A stretch of 64,000 nucleotides of DNA from assembly GCF_000816845.1 (NCBI RefSeq), contig NZ_CP006877.1, positions 4,069,238-4,133,237 of the forward strand, read 5' to 3'. The stretch comes from Rhizobium gallicum bv. gallicum R602sp (GTDB taxonomy: Bacteria > Pseudomonadota > Alphaproteobacteria > Rhizobiales > Rhizobiaceae). Made by a program: the position numbers and the translations under genes. Positions 47,165-57,042 of this stretch are shown here, piece after piece (within the stretch, counting starts at the first letter, position 1; each line of letters begins with the position of its first letter). The notes beneath the pieces were generated by a model that was not told where the DNA came from, ran no database searches, and saw only the letters and a program-made list of their open reading frames with translations.

Positions 47165-47179
47165 TCCGGCGGGTCTTTT
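47165..47179. terminator. Right half of the terminator interrupted by the IS element
   Basis: TCCGGCGGGTCTTTT, the exact complement of the left half at 45704-45718. It lies 20 bases past the flagellin stop codon on the minus strand. Confidence 0.88.
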
Positions 47180-47199
47180 GTTTTCCGCTGTTGCCGCGT

Positions 47200-48105
47200 T
47201 TAGCTGCGGAAGAGCGACAGGATGTTCTGAGATGCCGAGTTCGCAATCGACAGAGATTGGATTGCAAGCTGCTGCTGCGTCTGAAGAGCGGTCAGCTTGG
47301 ACGATTCTTCTTCCATGTCGGCGTCGACGAGGCGGCCGATGCCGGAGTCGATCGAGTCGCTCAAAGTCGAGACGAAATCCTCCTGCAGTTGGATGCGAGT
47401 GGAGATCGAACCGAGCTGTGCACCGGCGCTGGTCATCGCCTTCAGAGCGGATTCGACAGCCGTCAGCGCCAGACCGACGTCCTCTGTGGTGAAATTGGTG
47501 ATGTCCATCTTATAGACGGAGCCGATCGTACCGTTCGAGGTGCCGATAATACCCGTGGACGTTTCGATCAGGCCTCCGCTCATGCCGAACAGGACGTTGC
47601 CGACCGAGGTGTCATCGAGGATATATTCGGTCTGCTTGACGGATACAGCGTTCGAACCATCGCGAACGAAGGTCGAAACGACGCTCTTCGTACCCTCGCC
47701 GGCGACCCAGTTTTCACCGGAGAAGGAAGCAGACTGAGCGATGCTCAGCAGCTGAGCCTGAAGCTGGGAAATCTCCTCCTGAACCTTGGCCTTGTCGACG
47801 CCCTTTTCGGTTGCGGCAACCAGCTTGGCCTTGATTTCGGAAACAATATCGATGGCGCTGTCCATCGCGGCATAGGCAGTGTCGACCTTGGCGGCACCGA
47901 GGCCGAGAGCGTCGGAAACGGCCGAAAGCGCCTTGTTGTCGGAACGCATGGTCGTTGCGATCGACCAGTAAGCGGCATTGTCAGCCGCCTTGCCGACGCG
48001 CAGGCCGGACGAAACGTGGTCCTGGGTTTCCTTGAGGCTTTGGTTTACACCGCGAAGGGTCTGCAGTGCCGCCATTGCGGCAGTGTTCGTTAGAATGCTT
48101 GACAT
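47200..48105 (-). CDS. fla: Flagellin
   Basis: 301 residues. The conserved flagellin N-terminus (SSILTNTAAMAALQTLRGVNQSLKETQ, then GLRVGKAADNAAYWSIATTMRSD) and C-terminus (RLVDADMEEESSKLTALQTQQQLAIQSLSIANSASQNILSLFRS) form the D0/D1 coiled core; the central part is short and variable, as in rhizobial flagellins. It builds the flagellar filament. It stands alone here, away from other flagellar genes, which is known for some of the several flagellins of Rhizobium. Expression should depend on the flagellar regulators; two direct repeats lie upstream at 48227-48256. The IS sits directly behind it. Confidence 0.95.
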   Translation of the reverse strand: MSSILTNTAAMAALQTLRGVNQSLKETQDHVSSGLRVGKAADNAAYWSIATTMRSDNKALSAVSDALGLGAAKVDTAYAAMDSAIDIVSEIKAKLVAATEKGVDKAKVQEEISQLQAQLLSIAQSASFSGENWVAGEGTKSVVSTFVRDGSNAVSVKQTEYILDDTSVGNVLFGMSGGLIETSTGIIGTSNGTIGSVYKMDITNFTTEDVGLALTAVESALKAMTSAGAQLGSISTRIQLQEDFVSTLSDSIDSGIGRLVDADMEEESSKLTALQTQQQLAIQSLSIANSASQNILSLFRS

Positions 48106-48226
48106 CGCTTTTTGTCCAATTCGCTTGGGTGAAAGGGCATTCCGGCCGAAGCCGAGAGCGGCGGTGCTTCATGCTCACCTGCAACAGGTGTCCGTGCGCC
48201 GAACCTAGCGAAAACATGGTTAACAA

Positions 48227-48256
48227 CTCGTCAACGCTGGTTACTTCTCGTCAACG
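48227..48256. repeat. Paired CTCGTCAACG direct repeats upstream of the flagellin gene
   Basis: CTCGTCAACG occurs at 48227-48236 and again at 48247-48256, exactly 20 bases apart, about two helical turns. They lie 122-151 bases upstream of the flagellin ATG and next to the end of prpE. They could be an operator or a promoter duplication; the reverse complement CGTTGACGAG contains TTGAC, a -35-like element. Confidence 0.45.
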
Positions 48257-48279
48257 AACCTTACCGAATAGGTAATCTC

Positions 48280-50190
48280 CTACATTGGAAGCGAGCCAAA
48301 ACCCTTGCTGCGCAAGGCATCCGCGATTTCATGCAGAATAGCCGGATCGTCGATGGTCGCCGGCATTTTCCATGGTTCGCTGTCGGCGATCTTCTGCATC
48401 GTGCCACGCAGGATCTTGCCCGAACGGGTCTTCGGCAGACGTTCGACGACAATCGCCGTCTTGAATGCGGCCACCGGACCGATCTGGTCGCGAATCAGTT
48501 TAACGACCTCTGCTTCGATCGTCGCCTTCGCCCTGGTGACGTTCTTCTTGAGCACAAGGAAGCCGCAAGGCACCTGCCCCTTGAGCGGATCTGCAATACC
48601 GACGACGGCGCACTCCGCAACATCCGGATGCTTTGCGCAGACCTCTTCCATTGCTCCTGTCGAGAGCCTGTGGCCAGCACAATTGATGATGTCGTCCGTG
48701 CGCGACATGATGAACAGATAGCCGTCGTCATCCAAATAACCGGCGTCCGCTGTCTTGTAGTATCCCGGGAATTCCTCGAGATATGCCGAGCGAAAACGCT
48801 CATCCGCCTTCCAGAGTGTCGGCAGACAACCCGGCGGCAAGGGCAGCTTGGCGACGATGTTGCCGAGCGTGCCGGGTGGCACCTGATGTCCTGCGTCGTC
48901 GAGAACCTGGATCTCATAACCAGGCACCGGCACGGATGCTGATCCGTGCTTTACTGGAAGCCCGCCGAGACCGAGTGGATTTGCAGCGACCGGCCAGCCG
49001 GTTTCCGTTTGCCACCAATGATCGACGACGGGAACCTTAAGCATCTTTTCCGCCCATTTGAGAGTTTCGGGATCGGCTCGCTCACCCGCAAGAAAAAGAG
49101 CCCGGAAATGCGGGTTCGAATAGCGGCGCACGAACTCGCCATCGGCATCTTCCCGGCGAATTGCGCGGAATGCTGTCGGAGCGGTAAAGAGAACACGCAC
49201 ATCGTATTCGCAAATCACGCGCCAGAACGCGCCGGCGTCGGGTGTGCCGACGGGTTTGCCCTCAAAGATTACAGTCGCCACACCCGCAAGCAACGGCGCA
49301 TAGACGATATAGGAATGACCGACCACCCAGCCGATATCGGAGGCTGCCCAGAAAACTTCGCCGGGTTTCATTGCATAGATGTTCGCCATCGACCAGTGCA
49401 GCGCGACCATGTGCCCGCCATTGTCACGGACGACGCCTTTCGGCTGACCGGTGGTGCCGGATGTGTAAAGGATATAGAGCGGATCGATCGCTTTGACGGC
49501 TACGCAAGGAATGCTCCTGCCATGGTGAAGCGCTACGGTCTCTTGGAAAGCATGATCACGCCCAGGCACAAGTTCGGCCGTCAGTTGCGGCCTTTGCAGA
49601 ACGAGGCAATGTGCGGGCTTTGATTTCGCCGCATCGATGGCCTGATCGACAAGCGGCTTGTAAGCCACGACACGGCCGGGCTCCAATCCGCAGCTGGCAG
49701 TGACCACGAGCTTTGCGCCTGAATCATCGATGCGGGCCGCAAGTTCGTTGGCAGCGAACCCCCCAAAAACCACTGAGTGGATGGCGCCGATGCGAGCGCA
49801 GGCAAGCATGGAGAAAATGGCTTCAGGCACCATAGGCATGTAGATGATGACACGATCGCCTTTGCCGATGCCGAACGCTTGAAAGGTCGCCGCGATTGCC
49901 TGCACTTCGCCAAGCGCTTCCTCGTAACTAAAACGTGCCTTGGCGCCACTCATGGCACTGTCGAAGATGATGGCTGTTTCGGTGCCGCGGCCTGCCAACA
50001 CATGACGGTCCAGGCAATTGTAACAGGTGTTGGTCTCACCGTCTGCGAACCAGCGGCCGTAAACGCCCTTTGACGGCGAGAAGACCTGCTGCGGCTCCTT
50101 GAACCAGGTGATCGCTCTTGAAGCATCGCGCCAGAATGCGTCCGGATCGCTCTTCCAGCTCGCATAGACCTGTCGATAGCTGCTTTGCAT
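48280..50190 (-). CDS. prpE: Propionyl-CoA synthetase
   Basis: 636 residues of the acyl-CoA synthetase family, closer to PrpE than to Acs. N-terminal YRQVYASWKSDPDAFWRDAS, the core ILYTSGTTGQPKGVVRDNGG, FTAPTAFRAIRREDADG, VDHWWQTETGWPVAANPLG and the C-terminal [18 protein letters not shown] (catalytic lysine) are typical. PrpE converts propionate to propionyl-CoA. The ATG at 50190 follows GGAGGAG; the open frame extends into the yggS gene. Its 3' end lies 174 bases from the flagellin start. Confidence 0.9.
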   Translation of the reverse strand: MQSSYRQVYASWKSDPDAFWRDASRAITWFKEPQQVFSPSKGVYGRWFADGETNTCYNCLDRHVLAGRGTETAIIFDSAMSGAKARFSYEEALGEVQAIAATFQAFGIGKGDRVIIYMPMVPEAIFSMLACARIGAIHSVVFGGFAANELAARIDDSGAKLVVTASCGLEPGRVVAYKPLVDQAIDAAKSKPAHCLVLQRPQLTAELVPGRDHAFQETVALHHGRSIPCVAVKAIDPLYILYTSGTTGQPKGVVRDNGGHMVALHWSMANIYAMKPGEVFWAASDIGWVVGHSYIVYAPLLAGVATVIFEGKPVGTPDAGAFWRVICEYDVRVLFTAPTAFRAIRREDADGEFVRRYSNPHFRALFLAGERADPETLKWAEKMLKVPVVDHWWQTETGWPVAANPLGLGGLPVKHGSASVPVPGYEIQVLDDAGHQVPPGTLGNIVAKLPLPPGCLPTLWKADERFRSAYLEEFPGYYKTADAGYLDDDGYLFIMSRTDDIINCAGHRLSTGAMEEVCAKHPDVAECAVVGIADPLKGQVPCGFLVLKKNVTRAKATIEAEVVKLIRDQIGPVAAFKTAIVVERLPKTRSGKILRGTMQKIADSEPWKMPATIDDPAILHEIADALRSKGFGSLPM

Positions 50191-50272
50191 TTGCTCCTCC
50201 CCAGGACATACGCGCCGTCTGGCGAGTTTAGGCGAGGGGAGGCTGGACCGGAAGCCCGACAAAAGCAGAAGA

Positions 50273-50932
50273 CTAACGCGCGCCGAAAATAGCGGATCCG
50301 ACGCGCACGCTCGTCGCACCGAAGGCCACGGCGGTTTCGTAGTCCCCCGACATGCCCATTGAGAGTTTTTCGACACCGCATTTTCCTGCGATCTTAGCCA
50401 GCAGGGCAAAATGCGGACCGGGATTTTCCTCGGCTGGGGGAATGCACATCAGGCCCTCGATCGAAAGGCCGAGCTCATTCCGGCAAAAATCGACGAATGC
50501 GGGTGTATCGGCGGGCGCAATACCGGCCTTTTGCGGTTCTAAACCGCTATTCACCTGGACATAGAGCCGAACGGTCTTACCTTGCCTTTTCATTTCCCCG
50601 GCGATCGCGCGGGCAATCTTTTCCCGGTCGACGGTTTCTATGACATCAAAGAGCGCAACGGCATCCGCTGCCTTATTCGATTGCAGCGGTCCGATAAGGT
50701 GCAGCTCGATGCCGGGCGTCTCGGTCTTGAGTTCCGGCCATTTGCCTTGACTTTCCTGAACGCGGTTCTCGCCGAAAAAGCGCTGACCAGCCGCAATCGC
50801 GGGGCGGATGGCCTCCGCATCGAAGGTCTTCGACACGGCAACGAGTTGAACCGATCCGGCAGGACGCTGAGACTGACGCTCTGCTGCCGAAATGCGCGTG
50901 CGAACATCGTTCAACCGCTCTTGAAGTTCCAT
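50273..50932 (-). CDS. YggS-family pyridoxal phosphate homeostasis protein
   Basis: 219 residues of the alanine-racemase-like TIM-barrel family (PLPBP). It has VQLVAVSKTFDAEAI (PLP lysine in VSK), FFGENRVQESQGKW, HLIGPLQSNKA and LSMGMSGDYETAVAFGATSVRVGSAIFG at the end, the PLP-phosphate loop. It binds PLP and affects vitamin B6 and amino-acid balance without known enzymatic activity. The ATG at 50932 gives MELQERLNDVRTRI. The gene is divergent from leuS across about 200 bases. Confidence 0.92.
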   Translation of the reverse strand: MELQERLNDVRTRISAAERQSQRPAGSVQLVAVSKTFDAEAIRPAIAAGQRFFGENRVQESQGKWPELKTETPGIELHLIGPLQSNKAADAVALFDVIETVDREKIARAIAGEMKRQGKTVRLYVQVNSGLEPQKAGIAPADTPAFVDFCRNELGLSIEGLMCIPPAEENPGPHFALLAKIAGKCGVEKLSMGMSGDYETAVAFGATSVRVGSAIFGAR

Positions 50933-51130
50933 TATCTTATCCCGACATGTCCGCAAAAGGAGGATGGCATGCACTAACCGCGCCTGACATTCTTGCCAAG
51001 GCCCTGTCTACCAAAAAGCAGTTCACCGCGAGGGAGGGGCGCTTGCAGTACCTGCAAAACTTGACGCTACAGCGGTTTCATGGTGAAGGTCACCACCAAC
51101 CTCCCCTGATTTTCCGGAAATTCGAATACC

Positions 51131-53761
51131 ATGGCTACCGAACGTTATAATCCGCGCGATGCCGAGCCCCGCTGGCAGCAAAAATGGAACGAGGCGAAGG
51201 TCTTTGAGACCGACAACGCCGATCCGCGCGAAAAATACTATGTACTTGAAATGTTTCCCTATCCGTCGGGCCGAATTCACATGGGCCATGTGCGCAACTA
51301 CGCGATGGGTGACGTCGTGGCCCGTTACAAGCGGGCCCGCGGTTTCAATGTCCTGCACCCGATGGGCTGGGATGCCTTCGGGATGCCGGCGGAAAACGCC
51401 GCCATGGAGCGCGGCGTCCATCCGGCGTCGTGGACCTACCAGAATATCGACTCGATGAAATCGCAGTTGAAGGCCATGGGGCTTTCGCTCGATTGGAGCC
51501 GGGAGTTTGCCACCTGCGACGTGGAATACTACCAGCATCAGCAGCATCTTTTCCTGGACTTCCTGGAGAAAGGCCTGGTCTACCGGAAGCAGTCGAAAGT
51601 CAATTGGGACCCGGTCGACAATACCGTTCTTGCCAATGAACAGGTTATCGACGGCCGCGGCTGGCGTTCGGGTGCTCTGGTCGAGCAGCGGGAACTCACA
51701 CAGTGGTTCTTCAAGATAACTGACTTCAGCCAGGATCTGCTTGACGCTCTGGATACACTCGACCAGTGGCCGGAGAAAGTTCGTCTGATGCAGAAGAACT
51801 GGATCGGCCGCTCCGAGGGTCTGATGATCCGCTGGGAAATCGTGCCGCAGACGGCGCCTGCCGGCGAAACCGAGGTGACGGTTTATACCACACGTCCCGA
51901 CACGCTGTTTGGCGCCTCCTTCCTTGCGATCGCAGCCGATCACCCCCTGGCAAAGGATGCTGCCGCGTCAAATCCAGCTATCGAAGCCTTCTGCGAAGAG
52001 TGCCGCCGGGCCGGCACCTCGCTGGCAGCCCTTGAGACGGCCGAGAAGAAGGGCATGGATACCGGTATCCGGGTCAAGCATCCGCTTGATTCATCGTGGG
52101 AACTTCCGGTCTATATCGCCAATTTCGTACTGATGGACTATGGCACGGGCGCTATTTTCGGTTGCCCGTCCGGCGACCAGCGAGACCTCGATTTCGCGCG
52201 CAAATATGGTTTGCCAGTTGTTCCGGTGGTCATGCCGAAGGACGGCGATGCCACAGCCTTCACGATCGGTGACACCGCCTACGACGGCGACGGCGTGATG
52301 ATCAACTCCCGCTTCCTTGACGGCAAACCGACGGACGAAGCCTTCAGCATCGTTGCCGACCACCTGGCGGCAACGATGCTCGGCAATGTGCCGCAGGGCG
52401 AACGCAAGGTGAATTTCCGCCTGCGCGACTGGGGCATTTCGCGCCAGCGCTATTGGGGCTGCCCGATCCCGGTTGTCCATTGCGATGCCTGCGGTGTCGT
52501 GCCGGTGCCGAAGACGGACCTGCCCGTCAAGCTGCCCGCGGACGTAACCTTCGATCAGCCGGGCAATCCGCTCGACCGCCACCCGACCTGGCGGCATGTC
52601 GCCTGCCCAACCTGCGGCAACAACGCCCGGCGCGAAACGGACACGATGGACACCTTCGTCGATTCGAGTTGGTACTTCACGCGCTTTACGGCACCTTGGG
52701 AAGGTGTCCCCACCGATCCGGCTGTCGCAAACCGTTGGCTTCCCGTCGATCAGTATATCGGCGGCATCGAACACGCCATTCTGCATCTGCTCTATTCGCG
52801 TTTCTTCACGCGTGCGATGCGCGAGACGGGTCATGTTGACGTTAAGGAGCCATTCAAGGGCCTCTTCACCCAGGGCATGGTCGTCCATGAGACATACAGC
52901 CGCGGTTCGGGCATGAGCCGCGACTGGGTGGCGCCTGCAGACATTCGTATCGAAGAGATCGAGGGCAAACGTCGCGCCTTCCTGCTGGAAGGGGGCGAGG
53001 AGGTCTCAATCGGATCGATCGAGAAAATGTCGAAATCCAAGAAGAACGTCGTCGATCCGGATGACATCATAGCTTCCTACGGCGCTGACACGGCGCGGTT
53101 CTTCGTTCTCTCGGATTCACCGCCCGAGCGTGATGTGATCTGGTCGGAAGCAGGTGTCGAAGGGGCACATCGCTTCACGCAGCGCCTCTGGCGCTTGATT
53201 TCCGAAGCATCCGAAGCCCTGGCTTCCATATCGCCGAATCCGGCTAAGGATGGAGATGCGCTTTCGATCTCCCAGTCAGCCCATAAAACCTTGAAGGCTG
53301 TCCAGAACGACTACGACAAGCTTTGGTTCAACAAGGCCGTCGCGCGCATCTATGAACTCGTGAATATTTTGTCTGGCCCGCTGGCGAAAGTAGCGGCAGG
53401 CGAGGGCGACGTCGCCTATTGCGCCGCTGTTCGTAACGCGGCGGAAATTCTCGTTCAGCTCGTGGCGCCCATGACGCCGCACCTGGCCGAAGAATGCTGG
53501 GCGGCGCTTGGCAACAGCGAGATGCTCGCCCGCACCCCTTGGCCCGTCTATGACGAAGCTCTGGTCGTGGAGAACGACGTCGTGTTGCCGGTCCAGATTA
53601 ACGGCAAGAAACGCGCCGAATTGACAATTTCTAAAGACGCAGATCAGAATGCCGTGACACAGGCGGTCTTGAAACTCGACGCCGTCATCAATGCGATGAA
53701 CGGTCAGGCGCCGAAGAAAATTATTGTGGTTCCGCAAAGGATTGTGAACATTGTCGTTTGA
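51131..53761 (+). CDS. leuS: Leucyl-tRNA synthetase
   Basis: 876 residues, class I aminoacyl-tRNA synthetase. HIGH-type motif: [17 protein letters not shown] (about residues 38-54). The editing (CP1) domain is at about 220-420, with [12 protein letters not shown] and a later [17 protein letters not shown]. The catalytic KMSKS motif is [16 protein letters not shown] (about 630). A zinc-binding-like [11 protein letters not shown] and CPTCGNNAR are present. It starts [19 protein letters not shown]. The stop overlaps the lptE start, and lptE-holA follow on the same strand, a common operon in alphaproteobacteria. Confidence 0.98.
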   Translation: MATERYNPRDAEPRWQQKWNEAKVFETDNADPREKYYVLEMFPYPSGRIHMGHVRNYAMGDVVARYKRARGFNVLHPMGWDAFGMPAENAAMERGVHPASWTYQNIDSMKSQLKAMGLSLDWSREFATCDVEYYQHQQHLFLDFLEKGLVYRKQSKVNWDPVDNTVLANEQVIDGRGWRSGALVEQRELTQWFFKITDFSQDLLDALDTLDQWPEKVRLMQKNWIGRSEGLMIRWEIVPQTAPAGETEVTVYTTRPDTLFGASFLAIAADHPLAKDAAASNPAIEAFCEECRRAGTSLAALETAEKKGMDTGIRVKHPLDSSWELPVYIANFVLMDYGTGAIFGCPSGDQRDLDFARKYGLPVVPVVMPKDGDATAFTIGDTAYDGDGVMINSRFLDGKPTDEAFSIVADHLAATMLGNVPQGERKVNFRLRDWGISRQRYWGCPIPVVHCDACGVVPVPKTDLPVKLPADVTFDQPGNPLDRHPTWRHVACPTCGNNARRETDTMDTFVDSSWYFTRFTAPWEGVPTDPAVANRWLPVDQYIGGIEHAILHLLYSRFFTRAMRETGHVDVKEPFKGLFTQGMVVHETYSRGSGMSRDWVAPADIRIEEIEGKRRAFLLEGGEEVSIGSIEKMSKSKKNVVDPDDIIASYGADTARFFVLSDSPPERDVIWSEAGVEGAHRFTQRLWRLISEASEALASISPNPAKDGDALSISQSAHKTLKAVQNDYDKLWFNKAVARIYELVNILSGPLAKVAAGEGDVAYCAAVRNAAEILVQLVAPMTPHLAEECWAALGNSEMLARTPWPVYDEALVVENDVVLPVQINGKKRAELTISKDADQNAVTQAVLKLDAVINAMNGQAPKKIIVVPQRIVNIVV

Positions 53762-54272
53762 TATCGCTCCCAGGCTCGCACGCGGCGCCGCAATCACCGT
53801 CGTCCTTGCGTTTGCAGCCTTGCTTTCCGCCTGCCAGGTTCGTCCCCTTTACTCGGAAACGTCAGGAGTTGCCGGCAAGCTCGCTTCCGTCGGCTTCTCG
53901 GACGCAACGACTCGTGTCGAACAAGAAGTTCGCAACCGACTGATCTTCCTTGCTACGCGCGGCGCCGGCGAGCCCGTCAAGCCGGCCTACGAGGTAGAGC
54001 TTCATGTGCGATCTGACGTCGTTGATGCACTTCTTGTCGAATCTTCCGACACGTCGCGCGCCGGTCGCGTGACCGTCAGCGTGGATTACACGCTGCAGGC
54101 GACGGCGGACGGCCAGGTCATCAAGTCGGGTAACCGCTACGCTACGGCGCTTGTCGATTTCCCAACCCAAGAGTTTGCCAAGCAGCGCGCAATCCGCGAT
54201 GCCGAGAACCGCGCGGCACGCCAGGCTGCCGAACTTGTCGGCTTGGATATTGCCGGCGCGCTCGGTCGCTGA
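53751..54272 (+). CDS. lptE: LptE, LPS-assembly lipoprotein
   Basis: 173 residues. An N-terminal lipoprotein signal ends in the lipobox LLSAC (about residue 29), then [14 protein letters not shown] begins the mature protein, as in LptE. The domain continues with LELHVRSD-like [16 protein letters not shown] and a C-terminal [20 protein letters not shown]. LptE plugs the outer-membrane LptD barrel for lipopolysaccharide export. The start is a TTG at 53751, overlapping leuS by 11 bases, with AAAGGA about ten bases upstream. Followed 11 bases later by holA. Confidence 0.85.
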   Translation: MSFDIAPRLARGAAITVVLAFAALLSACQVRPLYSETSGVAGKLASVGFSDATTRVEQEVRNRLIFLATRGAGEPVKPAYEVELHVRSDVVDALLVESSDTSRAGRVTVSVDYTLQATADGQVIKSGNRYATALVDFPTQEFAKQRAIRDAENRAARQAAELVGLDIAGALGR

Positions 54273-54283
54273 GGAAAAAGGGC

Positions 54284-55321
54284 GTGGCGGAAATTAAATC
54301 TCACGAATTTGAAGGCTTCCTTCAACGTTCGGTTTCCGCCTACCGCATCTTCGTCATCTACGGGCCGGATCGTGGCCTGGTTTCCGAACGGGCGGGGCAA
54401 ATAGCCGGGAAAAGCAGCGTTGCTCTGGATGATCCTTTTTCGCTTATCAAACTCGACATCGGCGACCTACAGAAGGATCCCGGGCGCCTGCTGGATGAGG
54501 CGGGTACTATCGGACTTTTCGGAGGAGAAAAACTCCTTTGGGTACGGGGCGCGGCGAATGAAAAATATCTGGTCGACGCACTCGACCACCTTTCCCAAAA
54601 GCCGCTCGACGCAACGTCCATCATCGTGGAAGCCGGAGACCTGAAGAAGGGCTCTCTTCTTCGCAAGCTCGCCGAAGGCACGCGCAGCATCGTTGCGATC
54701 CCCTGCTATTCGGATGATGCACGCGCCTTGAATGGTTTGATCGACAGTGAGTTGGCATCAGAAGGCCTGCGCATCACGCCTGCCGCAAGGCAAGCTTTGA
54801 TCGGACTCATCGGCGGTGATCGCATCGCTTCACGCAATGAGGTCAGAAAACTCGCCCTCTACTGCCGCGGCATGGAGACAATCGAGGAACATCATGTGAC
54901 CGAGATCATCGGCGACGCCAGCGCCATTTCGGTCGACGAAGCCGTGGACGCCATTTTAAGCGGAAACACCGGCAATTTCCTGCATGCCATGCAGAAGATC
55001 ACGACATCCAAGACAGCTGTCTTCCTCGTCATTCAAGCTTGCCTGAAACAGTTTCAGCTTCTGGACGCGATGCGCGCAGAAATGGATGAAAAGCGGCTTC
55101 AGGCAGCTCAGGTTATGCAGACCCATGGTCGCCATCTGCATTTCCGACGCAAACCGATTATCGAACAGGCGCTACGCACCTGGAATGCAGACGCCATCAG
55201 CCGTGAAACAAGCAGGCTGCAGTCGGCAATCCTGCAGACAAGAAGGCGTCAGAGCCTGGAGGACAGCATCGCGCTGCAAACATTGCTGTCCACAACGCTT
55301 CAAAGCGGGCGAAAAGGGTAA
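54284..55321 (+). CDS. holA: HolA, DNA polymerase III delta subunit
   Basis: 345 residues, the delta subunit of the clamp-loader complex. The N-terminal domain begins MAEIKSHEFEGFLQRS, FVIYGPDRGLVSERAGQIA (the P-loop-like nucleotide-binding relic without an active site), RVRGAANEKYL-like LLWVRGAANEKYLVD, and VEAGDLKKGSLLRKLAEG. The C-terminal collar has GDRIASRNEVRKLALYCRG and STRVFLVIQACL-like AVFLVIQACLKQFQLLD. The start is a GTG at 54284 following GAGGAAAAAGG. It is the last gene of leuS-lptE-holA and converges with parB, the stops four bases apart. Confidence 0.93.
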   Translation: MAEIKSHEFEGFLQRSVSAYRIFVIYGPDRGLVSERAGQIAGKSSVALDDPFSLIKLDIGDLQKDPGRLLDEAGTIGLFGGEKLLWVRGAANEKYLVDALDHLSQKPLDATSIIVEAGDLKKGSLLRKLAEGTRSIVAIPCYSDDARALNGLIDSELASEGLRITPAARQALIGLIGGDRIASRNEVRKLALYCRGMETIEEHHVTEIIGDASAISVDEAVDAILSGNTGNFLHAMQKITTSKTAVFLVIQACLKQFQLLDAMRAEMDEKRLQAAQVMQTHGRHLHFRRKPIIEQALRTWNADAISRETSRLQSAILQTRRRQSLEDSIALQTLLSTTLQSGRKG

Positions 55322-55324
55322 GGC

Positions 55325-56209
55325 TTACCGCCGCTCTAGGAGCCGGCAGACTTCTTCAAGCTGCTCCAGCGATTTATAAGCAATGCGGATCTGGCCGCCG
55401 CTGGACTTGTGATTGATGGTAACATCAAGCCCAAGTGTGTCGGAAAGCGTGCGCTCGAGTGCGAGTGTATCAGAATCCTTCTGATCACGTGGAGCAGCCG
55501 TACGCTGCGGCTCGGATTGCGCCTTGATATCGTTCTGCGCGAGCTTTTCGGCATCGCGGACGGACATTCCCTTCGAGACGATCGTGCGGGCAAGGGCCGT
55601 CGGATCCGATGTTGGAACCAGTGCACGTGCATGACCCGCCGACAGACTGCCGGCCGCAAGAAACTCACGGACAGGTTCTGGAAGCTTGAGCAGGCGCAAA
55701 GAATTTGCGACATGGCTTCGGCTTTTGCCGATGATCTCGCCCAGGTCGTTCTGAGTATAGCCGTATTCGGCGATAAGCTGCTCGTAACCCAGCGCCTCTT
55801 CGAGGGGGTTGAGGTCCGATCGCTGAACATTCTCGACGATCGCGATCTCGAGCGCCGTCTTGTCGTCGACATCGCGGATGATCACCGGAATTTCGACAAG
55901 ACCTGCGAGCTGGGCGGCGCGCCATCTTCTTTCGCCGGCTATTATTTCATACTGGTTCGTTGCATGCGTACGAACAACGATTGGCTGTACGATACCATGC
56001 TGGCGAATAGAGCTGGCAAGATCGTGCAACTCGCTATCATCAAAAAAACGCCGCGGATTGCGCGGGTTCCGGCTGACAAACTCGATCGGGATGAGACGGT
56101 CTGCACTTACACCGCTCTTTTCGCCCTCGACAGGCACCGGCTGATCCATTTCACCGATCAGTGCAGCAAGGCCGCGACCTAAACGTCTCTTCGATACATC
56201 GTCATTCAT
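55325..56209 (-). CDS. parB: ParB, chromosome partitioning protein
   Basis: 294 residues. It starts MNDDVSKRRLGRGLAALIGE, then has the CTP-binding ParB/Srx domain with RNPRNPRRFFDDSELHDLA and the signature GERRWRAAQLAG (about residues 113-124), and the parS-binding helix-turn-helix in YTQNDLGEIIGKSRSHVANSLRLL. The C-terminal third is the dimerisation domain. ParB binds parS sites and spreads as a CTP-dependent sliding clamp. The ATG at 56209 is preferred over one 15 codons upstream. It follows parA by 19 bases on the same strand. Confidence 0.97.
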   Translation of the reverse strand: MNDDVSKRRLGRGLAALIGEMDQPVPVEGEKSGVSADRLIPIEFVSRNPRNPRRFFDDSELHDLASSIRQHGIVQPIVVRTHATNQYEIIAGERRWRAAQLAGLVEIPVIIRDVDDKTALEIAIVENVQRSDLNPLEEALGYEQLIAEYGYTQNDLGEIIGKSRSHVANSLRLLKLPEPVREFLAAGSLSAGHARALVPTSDPTALARTIVSKGMSVRDAEKLAQNDIKAQSEPQRTAAPRDQKDSDTLALERTLSDTLGLDVTINHKSSGGQIRIAYKSLEQLEEVCRLLERR

Positions 56210-56228
56210 TGGGATACTCACTTGAAGC

Positions 56229-57023
56229 TTAAGCGGCGAGACGCTGGCGTTCACGCTGGATGACCTCGGAGGCCAGCTGTAGGTATGCCTGGCTACCGGC
56301 GCATTTCAAATCATAAAGGATCGCAGGCTTACCATATGAAGGCGCTTCGGAAACACGGACATTGCGCGGGATGAGCGTGTGATAAACTTTCTCGCCGAGA
56401 TGGGATCGAACGTCACTCACCACTTGCTGGGCAAGATTGTTTCGCGCATCGAACATCGTCAGCACGATGCCCTGGATATCCAAACGTGGATTTACCGTTC
56501 GTCGAACCTGATCAACCGTCTCCAAGAGCTGACTTAACCCCTCCAATGCGAAAAATTCACATTGTAACGGAACCAAAACGGAATGCGCCGCAGCCATCGC
56601 GTTCATCGTCAACAGGTTGAAAGAAGGCGGGCAATCCAACAAAATATAAGTAAATTCAAAGGCTTGAGGAGTCGAAAGAGCCTTGCGCAGCTTGAATACC
56701 CGATCGCTCTGCTGAGCGATTTCCATTTCGATACCGAGCAAATCCATTGTCGACGGCACGATCGAAAGATTTGGAACAGCGGTGGGCAAAGACGCCTCCG
56801 TCACCCCGGCCTCACCAATCAGCAAGTCATAAGAAGAGAGTTTGCGATCTTTTCGATCGATCCCGAGGCCAGTGCTTGCGTTACCCTGAGGATCGAGGTC
56901 GACGATCAGGACTCGTTCGCCGATGGCAGCCAACGCGGTCGCCAGGTTAATGGCAGTGGTCGTCTTGCCAACACCACCCTTTTGATTGGCTATTGTAATT
57001 ATCCGGTTTCGTTCAAAGGCCAT
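56229..57023 (-). CDS. parA: ParA, chromosome partitioning ATPase
   Basis: 264 residues of the Soj/ParA family. The deviant Walker A is IITIANQKGGVGKTTTAINLA (residues 8-28; the motif is KGGVGKTT), the A' motif is IVDLDPQGNASTGLG and Walker B is YILLDCPPSFNLLTMNA. ParA forms DNA-bound ATP dimers that move ParB-parS complexes. It sits between rsmG and parB, as in most alphaproteobacterial origins. Confidence 0.98.
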   Translation of the reverse strand: MAFERNRIITIANQKGGVGKTTTAINLATALAAIGERVLIVDLDPQGNASTGLGIDRKDRKLSSYDLLIGEAGVTEASLPTAVPNLSIVPSTMDLLGIEMEIAQQSDRVFKLRKALSTPQAFEFTYILLDCPPSFNLLTMNAMAAAHSVLVPLQCEFFALEGLSQLLETVDQVRRTVNPRLDIQGIVLTMFDARNNLAQQVVSDVRSHLGEKVYHTLIPRNVRVSEAPSYGKPAILYDLKCAGSQAYLQLASEVIQRERQRLAA

Positions 57024-57042
57024 GGCCGCATCATCCGAACTG

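Noticed and set aside
52091..52888. A 265-codon minus-strand frame opposite leuS
   Set aside because: Shadow frame; no start context or family resemblance.
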